A stretch of 64,000 nt of DNA from Cohnella herbarum (GCF_012849095.1 NZ_CP051680.1:5828001-5892000), one strand, 5' to 3'; counted from the first letter of the stretch, positions 17,068-25,686 are shown. The notes: a model not told the origin generated them from the letters alone. Numbers and translations: made by a program.

Positions 17068-20000
17068 TTATTGCTGTGTTACGTCATCGAGATATACGGC
17101 GGCGGTTCCGGTCGAGTCGGCTGGCGTCAGCACTTGGATGCCGAGGGCCTTGATTTGGTTCTTGTTCGTCACGCTAGAGAGATCGAACGTTACCGTATTG
17201 AAACCAGTCCCTGCGTATGCGATCTCGCCTGAGTCGAACCAACTCCAGCCGTCGCCGGATTGCAGGAACAGCTTGAGCTTTACTCCGCTTCCCAAGCTTC
17301 CCGCGGCTCCGGGCACGATTTTGACCTTCGCCGTCACGGAGGCCGCGGCGCTTAGATCCAGAGCGTTCGCGTGGCGAAGCTGGAATTGTCCGCCCCCGAG
17401 GTTGAAGTCCGCTTTCAGAGAATGAGCGCCTTTCGCCGCCTCCGCCGTTGAAATCTCCAATCCGGTAGCTTGTGCGGTGTTGTAAGCTCCGTCGCCGTCG
17501 TTATTGATTGCCCAATTGTCGGCGGCGGTCTCGAAATCGAAACTGATCCCCGTCGGTTGCGCTATCGAAATATAAACATCGTCGACATAGGCGACCGCCG
17601 TTCCCGTGCCTCCGGCAGCGGGCTCGATCTTCACGCCGATCGATTGGATGGCATCGAGATTGGCAATTCCGCTTAGCGGAATCGTTAACGTCGTAAATCC
17701 GCTGGAGTCGACTAAGGCAGGCGTTCCGCTATCGTGCCATTCCCAAGCCGAGCCGACCTTGATGTATAGCCGGGCGTTCGCTTGACCGGAGGATAGCTTG
17801 ACTTGGACGCTGATCGCGCTTGCCGTCGATAAGTCAAGGGCCGCAACCTTCGTGAATTCAAAGCCTGTGCCCGCTAGGGAAAATGTCGATGCCATGGCAT
17901 GCGTACCTTCCGATGCGGCATCCGTCGTAATCGTAGGCGAGGTTGCGCTCGCTTCGTTCACTTCAATGTTCCATCCGGCCGTATCCGTTTCGAAGCCGTA
18001 GAGCGTTCCGGCAGGAGCAGGATTCCCTCCGGGTCCGTCTCCTCCGTTAGGTACGCCGCCGGTGCCGTCGTTAATCGCTTTGATATCGTCGAAATACAGG
18101 GAGCTGGCAAGCGTCGCGCCGTCAACGGCATTCACGTAGATCGACATCTCCTGAACTTTTTTAAGGCTGACTTTATTTATCTTCTTGCCCGCGTTACCCG
18201 TATCCCAAGGGGCAACCGCGAATTCATTGAAGTGAAGATTAACCCAACCGGGCGTCGTAGCCGCAAGCGATGGATAGGCTTCGAAGGAGACGCCGTCGAC
18301 CTTCAGTTGGATAACGAGTTTCTGGTTCGATCCGTCCGGCACCAACCAGAATCTCAAGCGATTGAAGGTTGACCAGTCGACGCTGCCAAGCGATTTGGTT
18401 ACGCCTGCATACCCCGAGCCGGCTAGCGTGTAGTCGAGCTTCATCGCATAGTTTCCGCCGCTCTTGTGAGCTCCATCCAACGTGACGGTCGTCGCATCGC
18501 CCCCTGCATGGATGACTTTCGCTGCGAGCGCGGCATCGCTGCCTTGGTAAGATTCGAAGTCGTCCACGAGAGCCGGATCTTGCGGCGCTTCGGCATACGC
18601 GCTGTACAATCCGATGTTATCGATATAGATAGGACCGTTGTGTTCTAAGGAGTTTCCGACGAGAGAAATCGCCATACCGGTTGCCGTGGCAGATTTTGCG
18701 GGGTCATTCAGATCGATGACCGGGGAGTATTTGGCGTACACGACGCCGTTAATCGTCTCCGTCGGTAGATCGGTCAGCTTCATCTCCGTCGTCATGCCGT
18801 ATTTCGTATCCCAATCGCCCGGCAGCATGACGATGGCGCGAACGCTGGCATTTGCGCTCATATTGCCTGCGGATAAGGGAATCCAAGCGTTAAGCTTAAC
18901 TCTTCTCACATCGGCGATCGTCACGCTTGCGGCCAGATTGGACAGCTCAAGCTTTAACTCCTGCCAGGTATCCGTATGGATGGCATTGCCGACGTTCAGT
19001 TGAAGGACATGGTTACCTCCGAGGTTACCGTGCGAGAGCGTTAAGCCAAGGGTCTCGGGGTAAGTTCCATTATTCTGAATTCCGTTGATGTCCGTATCGA
19101 AATCGAAGGTTTTCATTAAGATTTCGTTTACCTTAACGAATACGGTTACCGTCTGCTGCAGGATGGTATGATTCGGCTTGTATACTTTAACCGTCAGGGT
19201 AGCCGTCTTGCCGTTAAAGCTCGCTGCCGGCGACCAATTCGCCGTATAGAAGAAACGGTCTGCATCAAGCGTCATCGGAATTTCCTCGCTCGACCCTTGG
19301 ATCGAGTAGACGACCTTGGTCGGATTGACGTTGAGAGCGCGAACCCGGATCGTGGTCGTAGCTTCGCTCACCGTGCCGTTATCCGTCGGAGAGACGATGT
19401 GCATGAGCGGGTTTTTCGCTGCGGTTCGTACCTTCTTGCCGTCATATACGCCTTTCACTTCCTTGAGAAACGCGGTATAAGGATCTTTGTAATAAGCGAT
19501 GAAGTCAGGAAGCAACTCGTGGTCGCCTAAGCCGTTCGGCGCATTGCGATAGGGAACATAGAGGTTGTTGCCGAGCCCGAAGTTGGCCCAGGTTTGCATA
19601 TAGGCGATCCGCTTCGCGTCGGGATCGGACTTGATCGCTTGCAACAAACGGGTGAACCACTGCAGGTCGGCGTTGCCAGTCGTCAGCATTCCCGCCGGGC
19701 TGTAGCCGAACTCGGAGAAAGTGGCGATCTTTCCTTTGCCGTCCGCCAGTTTGGATATCATCTTGAGGTCGGCAACGAGGCCGTTAAGAAAACCGGGAGT
19801 TCCGGGCGTCTGCTGATTGTCGTATTGATCCATGCCCAGAACATCGACGTAATCGTCTCCGGGATAGGTTGCCAGGTAGGAGCTCTCGGCCCCTCCGAAC
19901 GTTCCGTTAGGGGAGAATGCGTACAGGAAGTTATGAACGCCTTTCTTATCCCGCAAATACTCGACCGTGTATCTGAAAATTTCTACGTACTGGCTGGACG

Positions 20001-20865
20001 TCGTTGTTTTCGCGCCCCACCAGAACCAGCCGCCGTTCTGTTCGTGAAATGGCCGGAAGAGGATAGGGATCAATTTGCCCTTGTCGTCTTTAGCATTATT
20101 GGCGAACAGAGCGATGTTATCGAGAAATTCATTATAAGCCGCGTTTTTGTCCCCGCCCGGCAAAATATGGGCCACGACGGAGCCGGCCGTATCGTTAAAG
20201 CTGCCTCCCGTGACGAAGTTGGGCATATGCGCGCTTAGGGTTACGATCCCGCCGATCTTATGGACGGCTTTCACCGACTGGATGAGGTTGGCGCGGCTTT
20301 GTTCAAGGTTGCCTGCCACGCCCGGCTTTTCCTTTCCTTCCAAGCTAAGCGTGTCCCAGCCGAATACCGCGGGGAAATCGCCGACTGAATTTTTTACTTC
20401 GGATTGGAGACCGGTGGCGGTGCTCGACAACGTGAGGCCTTCATCCGTTGCGTGCTGGTGGCCGAACAGCAATTGCTTGCCGCGGGTTTGGTTCAAATAG
20501 ACGAACAAAGACCGAGTGTTGTCCGTGGCATTCGGGTCGACCAGATTAATGACGGGAGCGTTGCCTCCTCCGTTGCCATGCCCATTTCCGTTACCGTTGC
20601 CTCCTCCGTTGCCATGCCCATTCCCATTGCCATGCCCTCCGCCATGGTTATTGCCCCCGTTCCCGTTATTGTTGCCTCCTCCTCCTCCATTCCCGCCTCC
20701 GCCGTTCCCGTGACCATCGATGCTCCCGTGTCGGCTGCCGGATTGCCCGGCATTTTTGGCAGATGATGCAGGTTCCGTTTTCGCCATAACCGCCGAAGAG
20801 AATAGGGATACACCCAGTGTAAGGATAATTGCGAGCGCAATGCCTAATCTTTGCTTCTTTTTCAT
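17068..20865 (-). CDS. Secreted multimodular GH26 beta-mannanase with carbohydrate-binding modules
   Basis: 1265 residues. Signal peptide 1-28 (cut near AVMA/K), then a Gly/Asn/His-rich linker (about 46-103) and a GH26 catalytic domain (about 105-470). The acid/base Glu is in RPFHEQNGGWFWWG (about E275) and the nucleophile Glu in ATFSEFGYS (about E385). An Ig-like segment follows (about 486-570), then a CBM27-like module (about 585-760), a CBM11-like module opening VDDFESYQG (about 765-935) and two related C-terminal jelly-roll modules opening YGFETDTAGW and FDFETAADNW. Role: extracellular endo-hydrolysis of mannan. A single gene with its own terminator and a cre-like site upstream, so catabolite repression is likely. 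Module names are by eye. Confidence 0.88.
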   Translation of the reverse strand: MKKKQRLGIALAIILTLGVSLFSSAVMAKTEPASSAKNAGQSGSRHGSIDGHGNGGGGNGGGGGNNNGNGGNNHGGGHGNGNGHGNGGGNGNGNGHGNGGGNAPVINLVDPNATDNTRSLFVYLNQTRGKQLLFGHQHATDEGLTLSSTATGLQSEVKNSVGDFPAVFGWDTLSLEGKEKPGVAGNLEQSRANLIQSVKAVHKIGGIVTLSAHMPNFVTGGSFNDTAGSVVAHILPGGDKNAAYNEFLDNIALFANNAKDDKGKLIPILFRPFHEQNGGWFWWGAKTTTSSQYVEIFRYTVEYLRDKKGVHNFLYAFSPNGTFGGAESSYLATYPGDDYVDVLGMDQYDNQQTPGTPGFLNGLVADLKMISKLADGKGKIATFSEFGYSPAGMLTTGNADLQWFTRLLQAIKSDPDAKRIAYMQTWANFGLGNNLYVPYRNAPNGLGDHELLPDFIAYYKDPYTAFLKEVKGVYDGKKVRTAAKNPLMHIVSPTDNGTVSEATTTIRVRALNVNPTKVVYSIQGSSEEIPMTLDADRFFYTANWSPAASFNGKTATLTVKVYKPNHTILQQTVTVFVKVNEILMKTFDFDTDINGIQNNGTYPETLGLTLSHGNLGGNHVLQLNVGNAIHTDTWQELKLELSNLAASVTIADVRRVKLNAWIPLSAGNMSANASVRAIVMLPGDWDTKYGMTTEMKLTDLPTETINGVVYAKYSPVIDLNDPAKSATATGMAISLVGNSLEHNGPIYIDNIGLYSAYAEAPQDPALVDDFESYQGSDAALAAKVIHAGGDATTVTLDGAHKSGGNYAMKLDYTLAGSGYAGVTKSLGSVDWSTFNRLRFWLVPDGSNQKLVIQLKVDGVSFEAYPSLAATTPGWVNLHFNEFAVAPWDTGNAGKKINKVSLKKVQEMSIYVNAVDGATLASSLYFDDIKAINDGTGGVPNGGDGPGGNPAPAGTLYGFETDTAGWNIEVNEASATSPTITTDAASEGTHAMASTFSLAGTGFEFTKVAALDLSTASAISVQVKLSSGQANARLYIKVGSAWEWHDSGTPALVDSSGFTTLTIPLSGIANLDAIQSIGVKIEPAAGGTGTAVAYVDDVYISIAQPTGISFDFETAADNWAINNDGDGAYNTAQATGLEISTAEAAKGAHSLKADFNLGGGQFQLRHANALDLSAAASVTAKVKIVPGAAGSLGSGVKLKLFLQSGDGWSWFDSGEIAYAGTGFNTVTFDLSSVTNKNQIKALGIQVLTPADSTGTAAVYLDDVTQQ
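20561..20632. repeat. 36-bp tandem repeat encoding the Gly/Asn/His linker
   Basis: Two adjacent 36-bp units (period from 20561 to 20597) beginning TTGCCTCCTCCGTTGCCATG, with related sequence up to about 20715, encode GNGNGHGNGGGN-type repeats in the mannanase linker. Length variation between strains is expected. Confidence 0.7.
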
Positions 20866-20986
20866 TTCGACTCTCCTTTAAGAATTTAATGGTTGTTATG
20901 CACCTAACAGAAATGCGGTGAGCGAACGATCTTCCCCCTTTGTTTCTTGATTAGAACACCGAATCAAAACGCTACAACGGTATATA

Positions 20987-21004
20987 TTGTAAGCGCTTTT
21001 ACAA
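20987..21004. promoter_or_regulatory. cre-like catabolite control site upstream of the mannanase
   Basis: TTGTAAGCGCTTTTACAA is a near-palindrome close to LacI-family/CcpA cre operators, 122 bases upstream of the mannanase ATG. The rest of the 20866-21198 gap is AT-rich with no gene seen. Confidence 0.55.
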
Positions 21005-21132
21005 GAGTATAGCGCAATAATTGGAAAAATATAGAGGGTTGAATTTGCTTTTATTGTGCTTGGTTACTGTTATTTTGTTAGGTTTCTCGCATGTTGCGGA
21101 CGAAGTTTTGTTAGGTTTCATTTTTGCCCGGA

Positions 21133-21179
21133 TTGACAGGAGTCGACTCCATGATTACGATATAGTTAAATACTTAACT
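21133..21179 (+). promoter_or_regulatory. marR promoter and operator
   Basis: TTGACA (21133-21138), a 17-bp spacer and TACGAT (21156-21161). A perfect palindrome AGTTAAATACTTAACT (21164-21179) sits at the likely start site and is echoed before the next gene at 21680, pointing to autoregulation by the MarR protein. Confidence 0.65.
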
Positions 21180-21198
21180 AGTTAAGGGCGATTACGGT

Positions 21199-21657
21199 AT
21201 GAAAAACATTCAACAATACGTGACGGAGCTTCCGCTCGAAGCCCGAACGTTCTTCACTCTGGTTGAAGCTACGGCTCGCTTGATTGGACAGTCGGAGAAA
21301 TATTGGGCTTCTCAGGACTTGAACGGGGCAAGGATCCGTTTGCTCGTGGAGATCGCCAAATCCGGCGGCAAGATCCTGCCATCCGTTCTAGCTAGTCGGA
21401 TCGGCGTGACGAAAGCGAACATAAGCCTATTAATGGGTCCCTTGGAACAACTGGGATATATTACGATCGCAAGCGACCCGGAGGATGGGCGAAAAAAAAC
21501 GATCGTGCTTTCGCCTGAAGGGGAGAGCTTACTCTGGGAAGTACTGCCGGGGAACAGATCGGTTATCGCTACTCAGATGGAAAGCCTGAACGATGAGGAA
21601 AAGATGCAATTGTTAGCGCTGCTTGGCAAGCTTCAGAAGGGGACTGCGAATCAGTAG
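21199..21657 (+). CDS. MarR-family transcriptional regulator
   Basis: 152 residues with a winged helix (about 45-110: LASRIGVTKANISLLMGPLEQLGYI and wing DPEDGRKKTIVLS) and flanking dimerisation helices, full MarR length. AGTTAA-type palindromes precede both this gene and the reductase at 21723, so it probably represses both and responds to an electrophile, quinone or phenolic compound (inferred from the partner). The predicted ribosome binding site is weak. Confidence 0.88.
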   Translation: MKNIQQYVTELPLEARTFFTLVEATARLIGQSEKYWASQDLNGARIRLLVEIAKSGGKILPSVLASRIGVTKANISLLMGPLEQLGYITIASDPEDGRKKTIVLSPEGESLLWEVLPGNRSVIATQMESLNDEEKMQLLALLGKLQKGTANQ

Positions 21658-21679
21658 TTCCTTTGTTTTTAGACATATA

Positions 21680-21693
21680 GTTAAGTGCTTAAC
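21680..21693 (+). promoter_or_regulatory. MarR operator upstream of the reductase gene
   Basis: GTTAAGTGCTTAAC is a perfect 6+2+6 palindrome matching the operator at 21164. It lies about 30 bases before the reductase start. Confidence 0.6.
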
Positions 21694-21722
21694 CAATAAA
21701 GGGACGAGAAAGGATGTTACAC

Positions 21723-22556
21723 ATGAGGAAGATCGCCATGACGGGCGTTACGGGTAAACTTGGAAAACTTGTCGCGAAAGAACTGCTGAACAGGGTACAA
21801 CCAGAGAATCTAATCTTCAGCGTGAGGAGGACAGCTACGGCAGAGGCCGATCTTTACAGAAAACGAGGCGTAGAGGTCAGATTCGGAGATTATGACGCAC
21901 CCGATTCTCTAGCGCATGCTTTTCACGGAGCATCCACACTACTCTTGATCTCTTCATCCCACCGGGATGATTCCATTAGATTGAGGCAGCACAAAGCAGC
22001 GATTGGAGCGGCCCGACAGGCGGGGATAGAACGGATCGTCTATACCAGCTTCGCGTATGCCGATAAAGGCCGATTGCCGCTCCACTCGATGCACTTGCAA
22101 ACGGAGCAAGCCATTCGCGATTCCGCCATCCCTTATACGATTCTTCGAAATGCGACCTACATGGATATTCTTAAATTTCTAGGAATTCGTGAAGCGATAA
22201 CCAGCGGAATATTGCTCAGCCCGCCGGGAAAATGGACGTTTAACGCGGCGTCAAGGGAGGATCTGGCGACTGCGGCGGCAATCGTTCTCGCGGAGGAGGG
22301 GCGTGAGAACCGGACCTACGAGTTGACGGCCGCGCGGGCGTGGGATCTAGAGGATCTCGCCCGCGCCTTATCGGAAGCGTCCGGACGCAGGGTCGTGCAC
22401 CGGGCGGACCCCGTTATGGACGGTCCGTTGTACAAGATGTTACCCCTGTCGGATACGAGAACCGTTTCGCCCGATTTAGCGAGGTTGGTCGGGTATCCTT
22501 TGCTCACTCTCGGGGACGAGGTACGAAAACTGTTAGAGGCGAATAGAATCGGCTGA
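21723..22556 (+). CDS. NmrA-like SDR oxidoreductase (QorB-type NAD(P)H:quinone reductase?)
   Basis: About 277 residues. The Rossmann motif TGVTGKLGKLVAKELL at the N-terminus, YTSFAYADK in the SDR core and substrate-domain patterns (YTILRNATYMDI, FNAASREDLATAAAIVL) match atypical NmrA/QorB reductases that bind NAD(P)H. ATG 21723 has AAAGGA at better spacing than ATG 21714. It sits downstream of MarR with a shared operator, so it is probably induced by redox-active compounds. It ends 4 bases from the convergent exonuclease gene. Confidence 0.82.
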   Translation: MRKIAMTGVTGKLGKLVAKELLNRVQPENLIFSVRRTATAEADLYRKRGVEVRFGDYDAPDSLAHAFHGASTLLLISSSHRDDSIRLRQHKAAIGAARQAGIERIVYTSFAYADKGRLPLHSMHLQTEQAIRDSAIPYTILRNATYMDILKFLGIREAITSGILLSPPGKWTFNAASREDLATAAAIVLAEEGRENRTYELTAARAWDLEDLARALSEASGRRVVHRADPVMDGPLYKMLPLSDTRTVSPDLARLVGYPLLTLGDEVRKLLEANRIG

Positions 22557-22560
22557 CGCT

Positions 22561-23319
22561 TTACGCGATCTCGATCTCGAGGACGACCGGACAATGATCG
22601 CTGCCTTTGATCTCCCAATCGATCTGCGCGTCCACGATCGAAGGGGCCAGTCTCTCGGAAGCGAGGAAATAGTCGATTCTCCATCCGACGTTCCTTTCCC
22701 GGACGCCCGGCATGTTCGACCACCAAGAGAAGATATCTCCCCGCTCGGGATAGAGATGCCGGAAAGTATCGATGAACCCGGCTTCCAGCAGCTCGGTCAG
22801 TTTCCCGCGTTCTTCGTCGGTGAAGCCGGAGTTGCCGCGGTTGGCTTTCGCGTTTTTGATATCGATCTCTTGGTGGGCCACGTTCAAGTCGCCGCATACG
22901 ATGACGGGCTTAAGCTTGTCCAGCTCCTGAAGGTACCCGCGGAACCGATCCTCCCACTCCACCCGATAGTCCAACCGGGACAAGTCGCGTTTGGCGTTCG
23001 GCGTATAGACGGTTACGAGGTAGAAATCGTCGAACTCCAGCGTGAGGATTCTACCTTCCGGCTCTTGATCTTCTTCCATGCCGTATCTAACCGACAGCGG
23101 TTTTATCCTTGTAATAATGGCCGTGCCGGAGTACCCTTTCTTCTCCGCATAGTTCCAATACTGCAAATATTCCTCGCCGTATTCCAGACAGATTTGCCCC
23201 TCTTGCAGCTTAGTCTCCTGTAAGCAGAATATATCGGCATTCATCTGTTTGAAATAATCGTTAAATCCTTTGTTGACGCATGCCCGTAGGCCGTTTACGT
23301 TCCATGACACCAGTTTCAT
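22561..23319 (-). CDS. exoA: Exodeoxyribonuclease III / AP endonuclease
   Basis: 252 residues, the size of Bacillus ExoA. Exonuclease-endonuclease-phosphatase motifs in order: SWNVNGLRA, metal ligand Glu in CLQETKL (about 34), YTPNAKRDL with LDYR, CGDLNVAHQEID (catalytic Asp and Asn), WRIDYFLAS and GSDHCPV (Asp-His). It cuts DNA 5' to abasic sites and degrades 3' ends in base excision repair. It is convergent with the reductase gene and divergent from glutamate racemase. Confidence 0.95.
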   Translation of the reverse strand: MKLVSWNVNGLRACVNKGFNDYFKQMNADIFCLQETKLQEGQICLEYGEEYLQYWNYAEKKGYSGTAIITRIKPLSVRYGMEEDQEPEGRILTLEFDDFYLVTVYTPNAKRDLSRLDYRVEWEDRFRGYLQELDKLKPVIVCGDLNVAHQEIDIKNAKANRGNSGFTDEERGKLTELLEAGFIDTFRHLYPERGDIFSWWSNMPGVRERNVGWRIDYFLASERLAPSIVDAQIDWEIKGSDHCPVVLEIEIA

Positions 23320-23467
23320 CGTTATTTCCCCCCGTGATCGCGCAATTTTCTGTTACCAGTGTATCATAGTTCCCTTTCGGCGGATTGTTTTTTGCCCGAA
23401 ACCTGCTATCCTTAAAGAGGGCCAATAACCTTCTTTCTAAACTACATTTAATAGGAATAGATGACAG

Positions 23468-24244
23468 ATGACAATCGGATTTTTCGACTCGGGCTTGGGC
23501 GGCATTACGGTGCTAGAGGAGTCGCTCCGGAGGCTTCCGGCGCAGGATTATCTCTATATGGCGGATACGCTTCATGTTCCCTATGGAACGAAATCGCATG
23601 ATGACGTTAAAAAATATATATTAAGCGCCGTCGAGACGATGATGGCCGAAGGCTTGGAAGCTTTGGTCGTGGCCTGCAATACGGCGACCAGCATCGCGGT
23701 TAACGAGCTTAGAGAGCTGTATTCCCTCCCGATCGTCGGGATGGAGCCGGCCGTAAAGCCTGCCGTGGAGATGAATCGCGCAACCGGGAAAAGAGTGCTG
23801 GTGTTCGCTACGCAGCTCACGCTGCAATTGCCGAAGTACTATGCTCTTGTTTCCCGCGTGGATGACGGGGGAATCGTGGATTCGCTGCCTTTGCCGGAAC
23901 TCGTGGAATACTGCGAGGCATTGCAGTTCGATAGGCGTATCATAGGCGAGTATTTCCGCGAGAAGTTGTCCGGATACGACTTGAACGATTACGGAATCGT
24001 CGTGTTGGGCTGCACGCACTATCCGTTTTACACGGGCATTCTGAAAGAGATACTGCCTTCGCACATTCAGATCGTAGACGGCAATGCCGGTACGATCCGA
24101 AGGCTGTCCGCATTGCTAAGCCGTTACGGCGTGGCGACGGGCAGGGGGAGCGGAAAGGTCAAATTCATGTGCACGGGCGGAGAACAGGCTTATATCGATA
24201 AAATGCAAACCGCGTTAAATCTCCTCCGCGAGAATAACTTATAA
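23468..24244 (+). CDS. murI: Glutamate racemase
   Basis: 258 residues. It carries the MurI pattern FFDSGLGGITV at the start, the first catalytic Cys in VVACNTATS (about 70) and the second in LGCTHYPF (about 180). It interconverts L- and D-glutamate to supply D-Glu for peptidoglycan in the cytoplasm. Full length and a single gene, followed 5 bases later by a strong terminator. Confidence 0.95.
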   Translation: MTIGFFDSGLGGITVLEESLRRLPAQDYLYMADTLHVPYGTKSHDDVKKYILSAVETMMAEGLEALVVACNTATSIAVNELRELYSLPIVGMEPAVKPAVEMNRATGKRVLVFATQLTLQLPKYYALVSRVDDGGIVDSLPLPELVEYCEALQFDRRIIGEYFREKLSGYDLNDYGIVVLGCTHYPFYTGILKEILPSHIQIVDGNAGTIRRLSALLSRYGVATGRGSGKVKFMCTGGEQAYIDKMQTALNLLRENNL

Positions 24245-24248
24245 CTCG

Positions 24249-24291
24249 AAAGGCCGCGATGCTCCTTCATTGGAGCTTTCGCGGCCTTCTT
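24249..24291. terminator. Terminator after murI (bidirectional)
   Basis: AAGGCCGCGA..GCTCC pairs with GGAGC..CGCGGCCTT, followed by CTT. The neighbouring DUF2812 gene converges on it from the other side. Confidence 0.8.
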
Positions 24292-24305
24292 GCATCCATC
24301 GGAAT

Positions 24306-24851
24306 CTATGGCTTTACCCGACTTAATCGGATTCTGAAAGCGACATAAGTCATGAGGATCGGAACGCTTAAGGTAACCCCGATTAGCCATGCCGTCTTGC
24401 ATATATTTTCTAGAACCGTTGCTTCTCCTCCGGAGGATGGAGACAGTTGCATGAGAATAAACGCGATTACCGTCAAGAAAGGGACAATAAGGAACGTTTG
24501 GAACTTTCTTACGGATCGTCTGTATTTCTCGTGTCTCGTTTCATTGTCCGTATAGATCGGTTTCGTGCCGGGCACCGCGGAGAAGACGTGAATGTTCCCG
24601 GAGGAGCAAACCCGAGTCCAACCGCTGGCCTCGAATAATTCGATGTAGTCGTCGAGTTCGCTTGGGCTTACATCGTTGTAGTCCACGCAATAGGTGAGCT
24701 GCCGCGGTTCGCCCCTGCGAAGCGTGTAGCCCGCGAAAGCGAAAGAATCCAGCAGCCAGCCCTTGGCGGCAAGACGGCTTAGTTTGTTCATATCGCCTTG
24801 CTCGGTAAAGGCAAGTCCTCCCGACATCGTGTAGCGTTTGTTCTTAGCCAT
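24306..24851 (-). CDS. DUF2812 domain membrane protein
   Basis: About 181 residues. The N-terminal soluble DUF2812 domain (about 1-100: LSRLAAKGWLLDSFAFAGYTLRRGEP and YIELFEASGWTRV) is followed by two membrane helices (about 119-138 and 152-172). DUF2812 genes typically pair with PadR regulators, as here: the ATG at 24851 overlaps the padR stop by 8 bp (ATGGCTAA) with AAGGAGG 9 bases ahead. The function is unknown; a membrane stress or antimicrobial-sensing role is only a guess from PadR pairing. Confidence 0.8.
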   Translation of the reverse strand: MAKNKRYTMSGGLAFTEQGDMNKLSRLAAKGWLLDSFAFAGYTLRRGEPRQLTYCVDYNDVSPSELDDYIELFEASGWTRVCSSGNIHVFSAVPGTKPIYTDNETRHEKYRRSVRKFQTFLIVPFLTVIAFILMQLSPSSGGEATVLENICKTAWLIGVTLSVPILMTYVAFRIRLSRVKP

Positions 24852-25194
24852 TGTCATGCTCCTCCTTCGCGGATAACCAGGCTTGATTTCCATGCTCCGA
24901 CATTCTTTTTCTTCGTTCGATCTCGTTAGAGACCAGTTGTTTGCCTTTGTCCGTTATGGCGTAGGTTTTGCGCCGATCGTTGTTGTCCTCCCCCGCTAGG
25001 AGGATGCATTCATTGTCTTGTAGCTTTTTAATTAACGTATAAGCTGTTGCGGGTCCGATCACGACTTCTCCTTGCGTTAATTTCTCGATATAATTCATGA
25101 TCCCGTAGCCATGTCTCGGAACGAGCAGGGAGAGGAGGATGTAATAGGCTGCATCCGTTAACTGATCCATCTCAAGCGAATTATTGCGGGACAA
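24844..25194 (-). CDS. PadR-family transcriptional regulator
   Basis: 116 residues. PadR winged helix: LTDAAYYILLSLLVPRHGYG, VIGPATAYTLIKKLQDNE and wing DRRKTYAITDKGKQL. TTG at 25194 is the start, since GGAGGTGA precedes it. It is translationally coupled to DUF2812. The AT-rich upstream region contains repeated TGGATAT/ATATCAG half-sites and a TATAAT box, as expected for an autoregulated PadR operon. Confidence 0.88.
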   Translation of the reverse strand: MSRNNSLEMDQLTDAAYYILLSLLVPRHGYGIMNYIEKLTQGEVVIGPATAYTLIKKLQDNECILLAGEDNNDRRKTYAITDKGKQLVSNEIERRKRMSEHGNQAWLSAKEEHDNG

Positions 25195-25215
25195 ACCCTC
25201 ACCTCCGGCATTTAT

Positions 25216-25276
25216 CGATTATATCCGTAATGAATATATCAATAATGGATATATCTGATATGGATATAATATCAGA
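25216..25276 (-). promoter_or_regulatory. padR promoter region with repeated half-sites
   Basis: On the minus strand TATAAT lies at 25223-25218. The + strand carries AATATATC, TGGATATATC, TGATATGGATAT and AATATCAGA, interlocking GATATATCC-type half-sites that are candidate PadR operators. Confidence 0.45.
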
Positions 25277-25326
25277 CGAAATCTAAGACGTCAAATAAAT
25301 ACGTAAGGATTATTTTCACGTAAGAA

Positions 25327-25358
25327 AAACCGTCAGAAGGAGTCTTCTGGACGGTTTT
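25327..25358 (-). terminator. Rho-independent terminator (chemoreceptor operon)
   Basis: AACCGTC.AGAAG/CTTCT.GACGGTT with TTTTTC on the minus strand (TTTTC on the plus). It would end the STAS-GGDEF/EAL-chemoreceptor transcript after a ~330-base repeat-rich 3' region. Confidence 0.6.
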
Positions 25359-25404
25359 CAGCAGCTTATTGTTATGGAAAAAAGGGGAATGACTATCCTC
25401 TTTA

Positions 25405-25600
25405 ATCACCACGTGTAAAAAGTACACTTAGATTGCCCGAAACTCGGGAGCTTTCTAGTCTAAGTGTAAAATGTGCAATTAGATAACGGATGATCTTCCT
25501 TAATTGCTCAAAGTACCCGAAATAGATGTAACTTCTACACTTAGATTTTTATTGGAAGAAAAACACCCCATCTAAATGTCATTTTTACACTTAGAAGTTT
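25405..25600. repeat. Cluster of four CTAAGTGTA...TACACTTAG palindromic repeats
   Basis: Four related elements lie in about 190 bases: near 25410-25432 (TGTAAAAAGTACACTTAGAT), 25459-25484 (CTAAGTGTAAAATG..ATTAGAT), 25528-25552 (ATAGATGTAACT..ACACTTAGAT) and 25570-25596 (ATCTAAATGTCA..TACACTTAGA). Each is an imperfect inverted repeat of CTAAGTGTA with a short A/T-rich centre. No protein is encoded. This looks like a dispersed repeat family of Paenibacillaceae intergenic regions (recollection, not searched). Confidence 0.65.
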
Positions 25601-25605
25601 GAGCT

Positions 25606-25684
25606 TGAACCAAACCTGAACTTAATCCGAACCTAGTCCGAATCTATTCTGATTTAGCTTAAATCTAGCCCAAGCCCGAACCCG
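25606..25684. repeat. Degenerate ~12-bp tandem repeats (CCGAACCTAGT-like)
   Basis: A run of AACCTGAACTTAATCCGAAC, CTAGTCCGAATCTATTCTG and TAGCCCAAGCCCGAACCCG-type units with a period of about 10-12 bases, ending at the chemoreceptor stop codon. It is non-coding. Confidence 0.4.
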
Positions 25685-25686
25685 AT

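Noticed and set aside
19594..20238. 214-codon open frame antisense to the mannanase
   Set aside because: Opposite a clear GH26 catalytic domain; no ribosome binding site or motif.
22594..23223. 209-codon open frame antisense to exoA
   Set aside because: Mirror of conserved exonuclease III codons.
25405..25600. CRISPR array
   Set aside because: Repeats are imperfect palindromes with irregular spacing and no uniform spacers; no cas genes nearby.
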